Origin: Acetobacter ascendens | Lineage (GTDB): Bacteria; Pseudomonadota; Alphaproteobacteria; Acetobacterales; Acetobacteraceae | Length of the DNA: 64,000 bases | Direction of reading: 5' to 3' | NCBI RefSeq assembly: GCF_001766235.1 | Contig: NZ_CP015164.1 | Span: forward strand, 2,259,001 to 2,323,000 | Part shown: positions 52,294-60,475 of the stretch, piece after piece | Layout of the letters: each line of letters begins with the position of its first letter | How positions within the stretch are numbered: the first letter of the stretch is position 1 | Notes under the pieces: model-generated | The model's database searches: none | Seen by the model: only the letters and a program-made list of their open reading frames with translations | Told to the model about the DNA's origin: nothing | Translations under genes and position numbers: made by a program

Positions 52294-52297
52294 TCCA

Positions 52298-55042
52298 TCA
52301 CCACGTTGGCGTTGGCCCTTTTACAATAACAGCAAGATCATCCGGCCTGATCCACTTACGGAATGCGGCCTGTACTTCTGCACCAGTTGCCTTGTAGTAA
52401 GCTTTTGCCCCACGGTCTGCATTATCAAGCGGCAAATCTAAATCTGCCAAATACAGGTACTGCGCAGCAATCCGGCCCAAGCTGGCTCTGGCAAGAGGCA
52501 AGCTCCGCAATAGTGAGGCTTTAGCCAAAGAAAGTTCTTCTGCTGTAGGCGGTGCAGACTGCATGGCCTTTAGGTCTTTCATGACAACACTTTGCGCTTT
52601 GCCAACTTTATCTGGATCTGCACCATAGTTGACAGTATAGGCCCCGCGGGTACGCCCCCAATCAAAGGAACTACTTACAGAATAAACATAACCTGTCTTC
52701 ACCCGCATATCTCTATACAGACGTGAGGAAAACAGGCCGCCCCCAAGCACTTCATTACCCAACTGCAGCAAAAAATGATCAGGGTTTTGTGCTGTCAGCC
52801 CCAATGTTTCTGCCAACACAACATCATTCTGCACGCTGCTTTTATCAGGCACCGTTGCACGGGATGTTTTGCTAAGTGGTACGGTAGGCAGATTAACATT
52901 TGGGGCTGCCCCTTCTGCTTTCCAGCTACCAAAAGCTTTTTCTAATACAGCCTGTGCTTTTTCTGGCGAGATATCGCCTGTTACAACAATAGTTGTCAGA
53001 TCCGGGCGCCATGCGCTTTGGTAATAATGCAGTACATCATCACGAGTTATGCTCATAATAGATTCAGGCGTTGCATCACGCTGTGTCGGATCTGTTTCCG
53101 GCAAAATGGCAGCCTTGATAGCTTTATCAAACAGATGCCCGGGAGATACCAGTTCCCCAGCCTGGGCCTGCGCCAACTGCGTGCGCACAACCGTAAAATC
53201 TTTTTCCGGAAATGCTGGATGCAATTCATTTTCTGCAAGCAAATCCACGCCCTTTTCAAAATCAGGCGTAAGAACCTGCAAGGAGAAATTGCCCCCCGCA
53301 TCTTCCCATGCAGGCACATCATCTAGCGCTTTCTGGAAAGCAAGACGATCATGCTGCGTTGTGCCATAGGAGAACAGAGCTTCCGTCAGGCTATGCACGC
53401 CCTCCTTGCCCTTGGGTTCCTGCAATTCGGGCGTCTGGCGGATTTGGCCAGAAAGCTGAATGGTATGGCTTACATGAGACGGCCAGACAATCAGCTTGAT
53501 ACCGTTAGACAAAGTGCTAACCGCGGGCTGCGGTGTAGGTTTGGGTTCTTCCAATTTGGCCAGAGCTTTTTCGGCCCATTGCGGCAGTTTTACTGGCTTA
53601 TCCGGGGTTGTTGCAAAAGATTCTGCCCCTCCAAAGCCTTTGCCAGAAACTGCCTTGCCAGATGCTTCCGGGGTCAAAATGGCCGACACTGCATGTGCTG
53701 GGTCAAGCAGCTTTGCAGCTAGATCATTCACGGCCTGTGGCGTAACAGCCTGATACGCAGCCACCAGATCACCCGGGCTATCTAGGTTTTGAAATGCCAA
53801 GGCGTTGGACCAGATAGATGCCAAACCACTTACAGAATTGGCAGAAAACTGAAGCTGGGCAATTTCTTTTTGCTTGGCGGCTTCAACCAGTTCTGCTGGC
53901 ACGCCTTCCTTACGGATTTTTTCCAACACAGCTTTCATGGCGTTCATGGGGCCAGAAGCATCTGCACCTTTGGGGAAAGCCGCAAGCGCCAAGCCAAAAC
54001 CAGCTTCTTTTTTAGGGGCGTATTCAAACCCTGCGTACAATGCCTTGCCCTGCGGCACCAGATCATACAGAGCACCACGCTGGCTGGAAAGCACATCTGA
54101 TAGAATGTCAGCCGTTGCAAAATCTGCTGAAGAACTACCCGCCATAGGGAACGCAAGCGTTGCAAACCCAACCGGATAATCTGTGGAAAGCGTTAGCGTT
54201 TTGGCTGGTGGAGCAACGGGAGTTACCTTGTGGCGCTGTGGCAGATCCTTACGCGGGATATCGGCAAACGTATCCTGCACCAACTGCAAAGTAGAAACCG
54301 GGTTAATGTCACCCACAATAACCAGCACGGCATTGTTGGGGCCATACCACTTCTGGTAAAAATCTCTCAGATCAGCGGCCGTGGTTTTATCAAAAGAAGG
54401 CCGCGTGCCCAGTGCATCGTGTTCGTAAGGCGTGCCGGCAAACAGAATACCTTGCAACTGTTCCAGATACCGATAGGCCGGGCTGGAAAGATCACGCGCA
54501 ACTTCCTGCTCAATTGCGCCACGCTCTTTTTCCCAATCCGCTTCAGACAGGGTTAAGCCGTTCATGCGCAGGGCTTCAATTTTCAGCAAAACAGGCAAAT
54601 CCTGCGCCTGCGCTGTATAGAAATACTGCGTTACATCTTCTGTTGTATCTGCATTATAACTACCGCCCAAACGCGTGCCTATAGCAGCAAGCTGATCCTT
54701 ATCTAACCCCTTGCTGCCACGGAACATCATATGTTCTAGCGCATGTGCCGTGCCGGGAAAGCCATCTGGCACTTCTGCCGAGCCAACAAGATAGTTGATT
54801 TCCGTGGTAACAACCGGAGCCAGCCGGTTAGGTACAATAACAACCTTGAGACCGTTAGGAAGCGTTGCACGCACAACTTGCGCACTGCTCAGGCTGGGGG
54901 GCACAAGAGCAGACGGCATACCCGGCGCGGCATCCTGAGCATGAGCCAATGTTGGAGAAAGAGCCGTTCCCCCCAACAGAGCCAGCGTTATGGCCAGTAG
55001 TGAAAAGCGTGTACGGGCAGCAGACGGCTTACGGAAAATCAT
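52298..55042 (-). CDS. M16-family zinc metallopeptidase
   Basis: This 914-residue exported peptidase has a signal peptide ending near AHAQ. The catalytic inverted zinc motif HxxEH appears as HALEHMMFRG, with the third ligand glutamate about 75 residues on (GAIEQEVARDL). Four M16 alpha/beta modules follow: an active first pair (LRDFYQKWYGPNNAVLVIVGD) and an inactive second pair (VLHYYQSAWRPDLTTIVVTGD). It resembles pitrilysin/PqqL-like periplasmic peptidases that degrade short peptides. The duplicated architecture is complete. AGGAAG stands upstream of the ATG. It is monocistronic, with a long terminator. Confidence 0.92.
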   Translation of the reverse strand: MIFRKPSAARTRFSLLAITLALLGGTALSPTLAHAQDAAPGMPSALVPPSLSSAQVVRATLPNGLKVVIVPNRLAPVVTTEINYLVGSAEVPDGFPGTAHALEHMMFRGSKGLDKDQLAAIGTRLGGSYNADTTEDVTQYFYTAQAQDLPVLLKIEALRMNGLTLSEADWEKERGAIEQEVARDLSSPAYRYLEQLQGILFAGTPYEHDALGTRPSFDKTTAADLRDFYQKWYGPNNAVLVIVGDINPVSTLQLVQDTFADIPRKDLPQRHKVTPVAPPAKTLTLSTDYPVGFATLAFPMAGSSSADFATADILSDVLSSQRGALYDLVPQGKALYAGFEYAPKKEAGFGLALAAFPKGADASGPMNAMKAVLEKIRKEGVPAELVEAAKQKEIAQLQFSANSVSGLASIWSNALAFQNLDSPGDLVAAYQAVTPQAVNDLAAKLLDPAHAVSAILTPEASGKAVSGKGFGGAESFATTPDKPVKLPQWAEKALAKLEEPKPTPQPAVSTLSNGIKLIVWPSHVSHTIQLSGQIRQTPELQEPKGKEGVHSLTEALFSYGTTQHDRLAFQKALDDVPAWEDAGGNFSLQVLTPDFEKGVDLLAENELHPAFPEKDFTVVRTQLAQAQAGELVSPGHLFDKAIKAAILPETDPTQRDATPESIMSITRDDVLHYYQSAWRPDLTTIVVTGDISPEKAQAVLEKAFGSWKAEGAAPNVNLPTVPLSKTSRATVPDKSSVQNDVVLAETLGLTAQNPDHFLLQLGNEVLGGGLFSSRLYRDMRVKTGYVYSVSSSFDWGRTRGAYTVNYGADPDKVGKAQSVVMKDLKAMQSAPPTAEELSLAKASLLRSLPLARASLGRIAAQYLYLADLDLPLDNADRGAKAYYKATGAEVQAAFRKWIRPDDLAVIVKGPTPTW

Positions 55043-55085
55043 TCAGGCTTCCTGTTCAATGCTGAAACAGATCAAAAAAGAAAAG

Positions 55086-55751
55086 TTACTGCCCCAACTG
55101 AGGCAAAGGCAACTTTTTAACCAATGCAGAAAGTTTATGCCGCCGGAGTTCAGACCGGGCGCGTGCATCTTCTGTCATGTAATTTAATTGGATGGTATAG
55201 CGCTGCCCCACAAACTGCTTATGCCCATGCCATGTGGTTGGGCCGTTGGGAAAAATCAGCAAAGTGCCATCTACCGGCGGCACTTCCTTGGCGTAATCCT
55301 CTATATCATGCGGACCGCGTAAAAGGCGCAAACAGCCTTCCTGCCGTTCCCATGCTTCACCTGCCCCTGATGGATTAAGGTACAGCAAAATGGTTACGCG
55401 CTTGGCCAAGGAATCTGTGTGGATACGACCATCTTTTTCTCGCGTGCGCCCACGAATGGTGAGCATAGAAGGTGCATGATCAAGATTGAGGTGAAATTTT
55501 TCCGCCACGATTGCCTTTAGCCGTGTGCCTTCCAGTTCTTCTACCAGATGTTCCATAAGGGGAGAAAGCTGCAAGGAATCTGGGGGAAAAGATCCTCCAG
55601 ACACAATATGCGGCCGATGCGCAAACAAACGCTCCAGATCTTCTGAACGGATAAAATGCGGCACCACCACATGCGGGAAAGGATCTGGCGCAACAGCGGC
55701 CTGTTCCAGTGCTGTATAATCCGGCTGGATAAAGGTATCTGACGTTGTCAT
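55086..55751 (-). CDS. 2OG-Fe(II) oxygenase family protein
   Basis: From the ATG at 55751 the protein has 221 residues; the frame upstream to 55817 is open but not similar to the family. A jelly-roll dioxygenase core is visible. The facial triad is HTD in DGRIHTDSLAKRVT with the distal His in TTWHGHKQF, and the 2-oxoglutarate-binding Arg lies in GQRYTIQLNYM. DPFPHVVVPHF and LLYLNPSGAGEAWERQEGCL are further typical strands. It may hydroxylate a protein or small molecule; the substrate is unknown. The start is 43 bases upstream of the peptidase gene's start region, on the same strand. Confidence 0.82.
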   Translation of the reverse strand: MTTSDTFIQPDYTALEQAAVAPDPFPHVVVPHFIRSEDLERLFAHRPHIVSGGSFPPDSLQLSPLMEHLVEELEGTRLKAIVAEKFHLNLDHAPSMLTIRGRTREKDGRIHTDSLAKRVTILLYLNPSGAGEAWERQEGCLRLLRGPHDIEDYAKEVPPVDGTLLIFPNGPTTWHGHKQFVGQRYTIQLNYMTEDARARSELRRHKLSALVKKLPLPQLGQ

Positions 55752-55902
55752 GCCGTAATGTCCGCACAAATGAGGGTTTGCTATGCGGACGGTAGAAGGG
55801 ATAAGCGGCAGAAACAAGGCCTGCCGTAATACTTACGGTGTTTCGCTATATTTTTGTGGGTAGCACAAGGTGTGCATTCAAATTCTAAAACATGCACTTA
55901 CA

Positions 55903-55937
55903 ATAAAACCGGAAAAGCTTTTCCTTTCCGGTTTTAT
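55903..55937. terminator. Terminator downstream of uvrB
   Basis: A perfect 13-bp stem (55903-55915 with 55925-55937) encloses a 9-base loop. On the minus strand it ends TTCCGGTTTTATTG, giving a U-rich tail. A nested palindrome GGAAAAGCTTTTCC offers an alternative fold. Confidence 0.8.
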
Positions 55938-55967
55938 CCAAGCCAATACTTGCCGCCTTTTTTCTAG

Positions 55968-58214
55968 TTACCGCTTTTTCCGTCTGGCTGCCGGATCATA
56001 TCCGCCCCCGCCCGGCCCCAGTGGCCGCGGTACTTTATCTTTTTTGGGTTTGCGGCCACTTGTCTGGGCTTTTCCCGCAGTTGAAACTGCTACCGGAGGC
56101 GGCTCCAACCCAAGCTGTAAGGCTTCCAACCGCTGAATTTCATCTCGCAGGCGGGCAGCCGTTTCAAACTCCAGCTCGGCTGCGGCAGAACGCATGCGTT
56201 TTTCCAACCCGGCAATGGCTGCTCCCAAATCCTGCCCAACAAATTCTGCAACGCCCGTATCTTCATCCGGCGCAATAGTGACGTAATCCTGCTCGAACAC
56301 AGAAGAAACAATATCACTAATATGCTTGCGCACGCTTTGTGGCGTAATACCGTGCTCTGTGTTCCACGCTATCTGTTTTTCACGCCTGCGGGCTGTTTCT
56401 TCTACGGCATATGTAAGGGAATCCGTCATTTTATCTGCGTAAAGCAGAACCCGGCCCTCTACATTTCGGGCCGCGCGGCCAATGGTCTGGATAAGAGATG
56501 TGCGCGAACGCAGGAAGCCTTCTTTATCCGCATCCAAAATGGCTACCAGCGAACATTCTGGAATATCCAAACCTTCTCGCAGCAAGTTAATACCGATGAG
56601 CACATCAAATGCGCCCATGCGCAGGTCTCGGATAATTTCTATGCGTTCCAGTGTATCTACATCGGAATGCAGATATCTTACCCGAATACCGGCTTCGTTC
56701 ATGTAATCGGTTAAGTCTTCCGCCATGCGTTTGGTAAGCGTTGTCACCAACACGCGGCCACCCTTGCCAATGGTGGTACGACATTCTGCCAGCAGATCAT
56801 CCACCTGATGCTCAACAGGCCGGATAATTGTAATGGGGTCCACCAACCCAGTGGGGCGAATAACCTGTTCAGCAAACACGCCGCCTGTGCGTTCCATTTC
56901 CCACGGGCCGGGCGTGGCACTTACAAAAATGCTTTGAGGGCGAAACTTATCCCACTCCGCAAAATTCAAAGGTCGGTTATCCAGACAGGAAGGAAGCCGA
57001 AAACCAAACTCTGCAAGAACGGATTTGCGCGCATGGTCCCCTCGTTCCATGCCGCCAATCTGCGGCACAGTTACGTGGCTTTCATCTACAATCAACAGCG
57101 CATCTTCTGGCAGATATTCAAACAAGGTTGGCGGTGGATCCCCCGGTTTGCGGCCTGAAAGATAGCGGGAATAGTTTTCGATCCCCTTACACACACCTGT
57201 TGTTTCCAGCATTTCCAGATCAAAGGTGGTGCGTTGGTCCAGCCGTTCTGCTTCCAGCAGCTTGCCAGCCTTTGTAAACACATCAAGCTGTTCGCGCAGT
57301 TCCTGCTTGATGCCTTTAATAGCCTGATTCAACGTAGGACGTGGTGTTACGTAGTGGCTATTTGCGTAAATGGTAACTTCCTGCAGATCAGCCGTTTTTT
57401 CACCCGTTAGCGGGTCAAACTCTATCAGTCCGTCAACCTCATCGCCAAACAGGGAAACACGCCAGGCTCTGTCCTCATTCTGCACAGGAAAAATATCTAT
57501 TGTTTCACCCCGCACCCGGAACGTACCACGCGCAAACGCAGCATCATTCCGACGGTACTGCAACTCAACAAGACTTTTTATCAGCTTGTCGCGGTCTATC
57601 TCTCCGCCTAGCTCCAGCTTCACCACCATGCGGGAATAGGTTTCCACAGACCCGATGCCGTAAATGCAGGAGACAGAGGCTACGATAATCACATCGTTCC
57701 GTTCCAGCAGTGCCTGTGTGGCGGCATGGCGCATACGGTCGATCTGTTCGTTTATCTGGCTGTCTTTTTCAATATACGTATCAGAACGTGGCACATAGGC
57801 TTCTGGCTGGTAGTAATCGTAATAACTCACAAAGTATTCTACAGCGTTATTAGGGAAAAACTGCTTCATTTCTCCATAAAGCTGGGCTGCCAATGTTTTG
57901 TTGGGTGCCAAAATAAGTGTTGGCTTTTGCGTAGCCTCAATAATTTTCGCCATAGAAAAGGTTTTACCAGAGCCCGTAACCCCCAGCAGAACCTGATCGC
58001 GTTCTCCACCATCCACCCCTGCCACCAGTTCACTGATAGCTTGCGGCTGATCACCTGCCGGTTCGTATTCCGACACCACTTCCATACGCTTGAGGCGAGG
58101 ACGAGGAGCCTGCTTTTCCGGCTCGAACAGAACGGGGGGAAGACTGGCGGCTCGCTCGCTTAATGAAGGGCGCTTTTTGCCACGTGCCGCAGAGGAAGAA
58201 GTTTTGGAAGCCAT
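55968..58214 (-). CDS. uvrB: Excinuclease ABC subunit B
   Basis: UvrB is the damage-verifying helicase-like subunit of nucleotide excision repair. From the ATG at 58214 it is 748 residues. Walker A is in [17 protein letters not shown]. The beta-hairpin that probes DNA is in [20 protein letters not shown]. Helicase motifs follow, including [52 protein letters not shown] and [10 protein letters not shown] UvrC-interacting UVR motif lies near the C-terminus ([20 protein letters not shown]). An in-frame ATG at 58235 is the other possible start. The HTH-membrane protein gene lies just upstream on the same strand. Confidence 0.97.
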   Translation of the reverse strand: MASKTSSSAARGKKRPSLSERAASLPPVLFEPEKQAPRPRLKRMEVVSEYEPAGDQPQAISELVAGVDGGERDQVLLGVTGSGKTFSMAKIIEATQKPTLILAPNKTLAAQLYGEMKQFFPNNAVEYFVSYYDYYQPEAYVPRSDTYIEKDSQINEQIDRMRHAATQALLERNDVIIVASVSCIYGIGSVETYSRMVVKLELGGEIDRDKLIKSLVELQYRRNDAAFARGTFRVRGETIDIFPVQNEDRAWRVSLFGDEVDGLIEFDPLTGEKTADLQEVTIYANSHYVTPRPTLNQAIKGIKQELREQLDVFTKAGKLLEAERLDQRTTFDLEMLETTGVCKGIENYSRYLSGRKPGDPPPTLFEYLPEDALLIVDESHVTVPQIGGMERGDHARKSVLAEFGFRLPSCLDNRPLNFAEWDKFRPQSIFVSATPGPWEMERTGGVFAEQVIRPTGLVDPITIIRPVEHQVDDLLAECRTTIGKGGRVLVTTLTKRMAEDLTDYMNEAGIRVRYLHSDVDTLERIEIIRDLRMGAFDVLIGINLLREGLDIPECSLVAILDADKEGFLRSRTSLIQTIGRAARNVEGRVLLYADKMTDSLTYAVEETARRREKQIAWNTEHGITPQSVRKHISDIVSSVFEQDYVTIAPDEDTGVAEFVGQDLGAAIAGLEKRMRSAAAELEFETAARLRDEIQRLEALQLGLEPPPVAVSTAGKAQTSGRKPKKDKVPRPLGPGGGGYDPAARRKKR

Positions 58215-58282
58215 TGCCCAAACATGGGCTGCCACAGCCCCTTACGCAAGATATGAAAGGTACAGACCGCGACAAAACAGCC

Positions 58283-58735
58283 CTAACGCACCACATGAAA
58301 CAGAATGCGGGAAAGCGGTGTATGAGAAAGAACAATCACAACCAGCCCCAGCCCAATACCAACACGCCCACCAATATAGGTGCATGCCTGAGAAAGCTCA
58401 TCCCGGCTGGCCATATCCATAAACGGATCAAGCCCTTTATAATCAGCCAGCGCCCGCATACTCCGATAGCGGGAAAGTGCATCCGCTCCTAATCCGGCAC
58501 GGCTAAACTGCTCGGCGCTATAAATGTCCAGATCTTCCTTACGAAACTGGATAGCCCCTGCGCGGTGGGAAACAGCTTTGGGCCCACAGCCCAACATTTC
58601 AAGGAATCTGAGCCTTCGGGCAGGAATACCCAAATATTCCGCAGCCTCTGCACGCCCCAACACCTGCTGAAGCGGAAACATACAGACTGTCGCCTGCTCA
58701 GGCTCAGTCTGATAAGGGGGATGCGGCTCTTTCAT
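58283..58735 (-). CDS. Hypothetical HTH protein with C-terminal membrane helix
   Basis: This 150-residue protein combines an excisionase/MerR-like helix-turn-helix with a single membrane anchor. The first at about residues 26-75 reads LGRAEAAEYLGIPARRLRFL, followed by AGAIQFRKEDLDIY. A linker with SRAGLGADALSRYRSM follows. The C-terminus is hydrophobic (RVGIGLGLVVIVLSHTPLSR). I know no named family with this layout; a membrane-tethered regulator is a reading from the sequence only. It ends 68 bases upstream of uvrB on the same strand and may be cotranscribed. Confidence 0.65.
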   Translation of the reverse strand: MKEPHPPYQTEPEQATVCMFPLQQVLGRAEAAEYLGIPARRLRFLEMLGCGPKAVSHRAGAIQFRKEDLDIYSAEQFSRAGLGADALSRYRSMRALADYKGLDPFMDMASRDELSQACTYIGGRVGIGLGLVVIVLSHTPLSRILFHVVR

Positions 58736-58806
58736 AACTTAACAGAGTGCGAAAAAAGCCGCATCTGAGTCAATGCGTATGGGCCACCGCCAGCCTTGCG
58801 GGAAGA

Positions 58807-58831
58807 ACAGGGCTGGATAAGCCAGCCCTGT
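58807..58831 (-). terminator. Terminator of the aldo/keto reductase gene
   Basis: A 10-bp GC-rich stem (ACAGGGCTGG/CCAGCCCTGT) with a 5-base loop lies 16 bases past the gene's stop. On the minus strand TCTTCCC follows. Confidence 0.6.
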
Positions 58832-58846
58832 GCCTGTTACGCCAGA

Positions 58847-59830
58847 TTACGCCCGCAATGGCGGAGCCATAAACTCTGGCCCTACCGGATCTTTGATATC
58901 CTTGGCCAAAATGGCATCAATGGCTTTCATGTCTTCTGCATCCAGCTTCCAGCCAAAGGCATCATCCACGCCTGCAATCTGCTCTGGCTTGCGTGCGCCC
59001 CACAGCGCAATAGTTGGGCCACGATCCAGCACCCAGCGAATAGCCAGTGCCAACATGCTTTTACCGTACTTATTGGCAATGGCTTTAAGATCTTCCACCG
59101 CCTGCAGATACTGGCCAAAACGCGGCTGCTGGAATTTGGGATCTGTTTTACGCAGATCATCCCCTTCAAACTTCCGGTCTGCCGTCATGCGGCCAGAAAG
59201 CAAACCACGGCACAACGGGCCATAAGCCAACACCACCAGATTATTTTTTTCTGCATATGGCAGCACATCGCGCTCAATTTCGCGCTCAAACAGGTTGTAT
59301 GGCGGCTGCACGGCAGAAACAGGAGCAAACTTACGGAATTCATCCATCTGCGCAGGCGAGAAGTTGCTCAACCCCAAGGCTTTTACCTTGCCGCTTTTTA
59401 CCAGATTTTCTAAAGCGCGAGCTGTTTCTTCAAACGGTGTGCGTGTATCGGGCCAATGAACCTGATACAGATCAATATAATCTGTACGTAGGCGGCTTAG
59501 AGATTTTTCAACTTCTTCTTCAATCCGTGCAGGTCGGCTATCCCTAAAAACCTTGCCGTCCTGCCAGTTCAGCCCAACCTTGGTGGCCAGAATAACACGG
59601 CCACGCCGGCCTTCCAGAGCCTTGCCAATAACTTCTTCAGAATGCCCAAATCCATAGACTGGTGCTGTATCAATCATGTTGATACCAAGCTCCAGAGCTT
59701 CATCTATCGTCTTGCTGGCGTTTGCATCATCTGCACCCCCCCACATGGAACCACCAATGGCCCATGTACCTAGCGCAATGCGGGACGCAGGCTTGGCTAT
59801 ACCCGGAATGGCAATTGTATCTGCCGACAT
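58847..59830 (-). CDS. Aldo/keto reductase
   Basis: This 327-residue NAD(P)H-dependent oxidoreductase has the (beta/alpha)8 AKR fold. The catalytic tetrad can be read: Asp in NMIDTAPVYGFG, with Tyr in that same segment; Lys in VILATKVGLNW; and His in LYQVHWPDTRTPFEE. The cofactor-binding GLSNFSPAQM and ALAIRWVLDRGPTIALWGAR follow near the C-terminus. It resembles the YajO/Tas-like AKR11/13 groups that reduce various aldehydes or ketones. The physiological substrate is unknown. It is monocistronic, with a terminator downstream and a divergent Nudix gene upstream. Confidence 0.9.
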   Translation of the reverse strand: MSADTIAIPGIAKPASRIALGTWAIGGSMWGGADDANASKTIDEALELGINMIDTAPVYGFGHSEEVIGKALEGRRGRVILATKVGLNWQDGKVFRDSRPARIEEEVEKSLSRLRTDYIDLYQVHWPDTRTPFEETARALENLVKSGKVKALGLSNFSPAQMDEFRKFAPVSAVQPPYNLFEREIERDVLPYAEKNNLVVLAYGPLCRGLLSGRMTADRKFEGDDLRKTDPKFQQPRFGQYLQAVEDLKAIANKYGKSMLALAIRWVLDRGPTIALWGARKPEQIAGVDDAFGWKLDAEDMKAIDAILAKDIKDPVGPEFMAPPLRA

Positions 59831-59998
59831 AAGATGCGCTCCTTGATAGCTGATTTGTATTTTCCGTACGCAACATCCGCACGGTTATAGCTGTATTTAA
59901 CACGCATTTTCTACATTTGGGCAAAGAGAAAAATGGCCAAACCCCTTTTGCGCAGATAAGGGTTGACCAGCATTCATGACCTTCTACACTTCTCGATC

Positions 59999-60460
59999 AT
60001 GAAAACATCATGCCATTCCTGCCTTCCTCGTTCCGGTGTTCTTGCTATTGTGCGAAGACAAAATAATTTTCTGCTTGTCCGCCGTGCCAATGCACCAGAT
60101 GCCGGACTATGGGGTTTTCCGGGAGGACGGATTGAACCGGGGGAAACCATTTTTCATGCTGCAGCGCGCGAACTTTTAGAAGAAACATCCTTACCAGCAA
60201 AAGGAATTTCTGTAATAGATGCATTTGACAGCTTGCATTATGATAGCAATGGAAAGCTGGAATTCCATTACATCATTCTTGCCGTAAGGTGTGAGGAACA
60301 AGAACACACCCAAAACCCCGTGCAAGCTGGTGATGATGCCTTGGAAGCTCGCTGGTTTTCCTACCAAGAAATCTGTGCATTAGGTGCGCGTGCCAGCGCA
60401 CGGCTGCATAGTCTGGCACGTCAGACTCTGAAAATGGAAGACCCCACGTACCTTGTCTGA
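59999..60460 (+). CDS. Nudix hydrolase
   Basis: From the ATG at 59999 this is 153 residues; an upstream in-frame TTG at 59963 is less likely. The fold is clear: VLAIVRRQNNFLLVRRAN, GLWGFPGGRIEPGET, then FHAAARELLEETSL and YHYIIL-like strands, ending EARWFSYQEICAL. The Nudix box agrees with Gx5Ex7REUxEExGU except that the last glycine is serine (RELLEETSL). It resembles ADP-ribose or NADH pyrophosphatases of the MutT group; the substrate is uncertain. It is convergent with the large glycosyltransferase gene, with 15 bases between stops. It could partly replace the interrupted Nudix gene. Confidence 0.88.
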   Translation: MKTSCHSCLPRSGVLAIVRRQNNFLLVRRANAPDAGLWGFPGGRIEPGETIFHAAARELLEETSLPAKGISVIDAFDSLHYDSNGKLEFHYIILAVRCEEQEHTQNPVQAGDDALEARWFSYQEICALGARASARLHSLARQTLKMEDPTYLV

Positions 60461-60475
60461 CGTGCTGGTATTATT

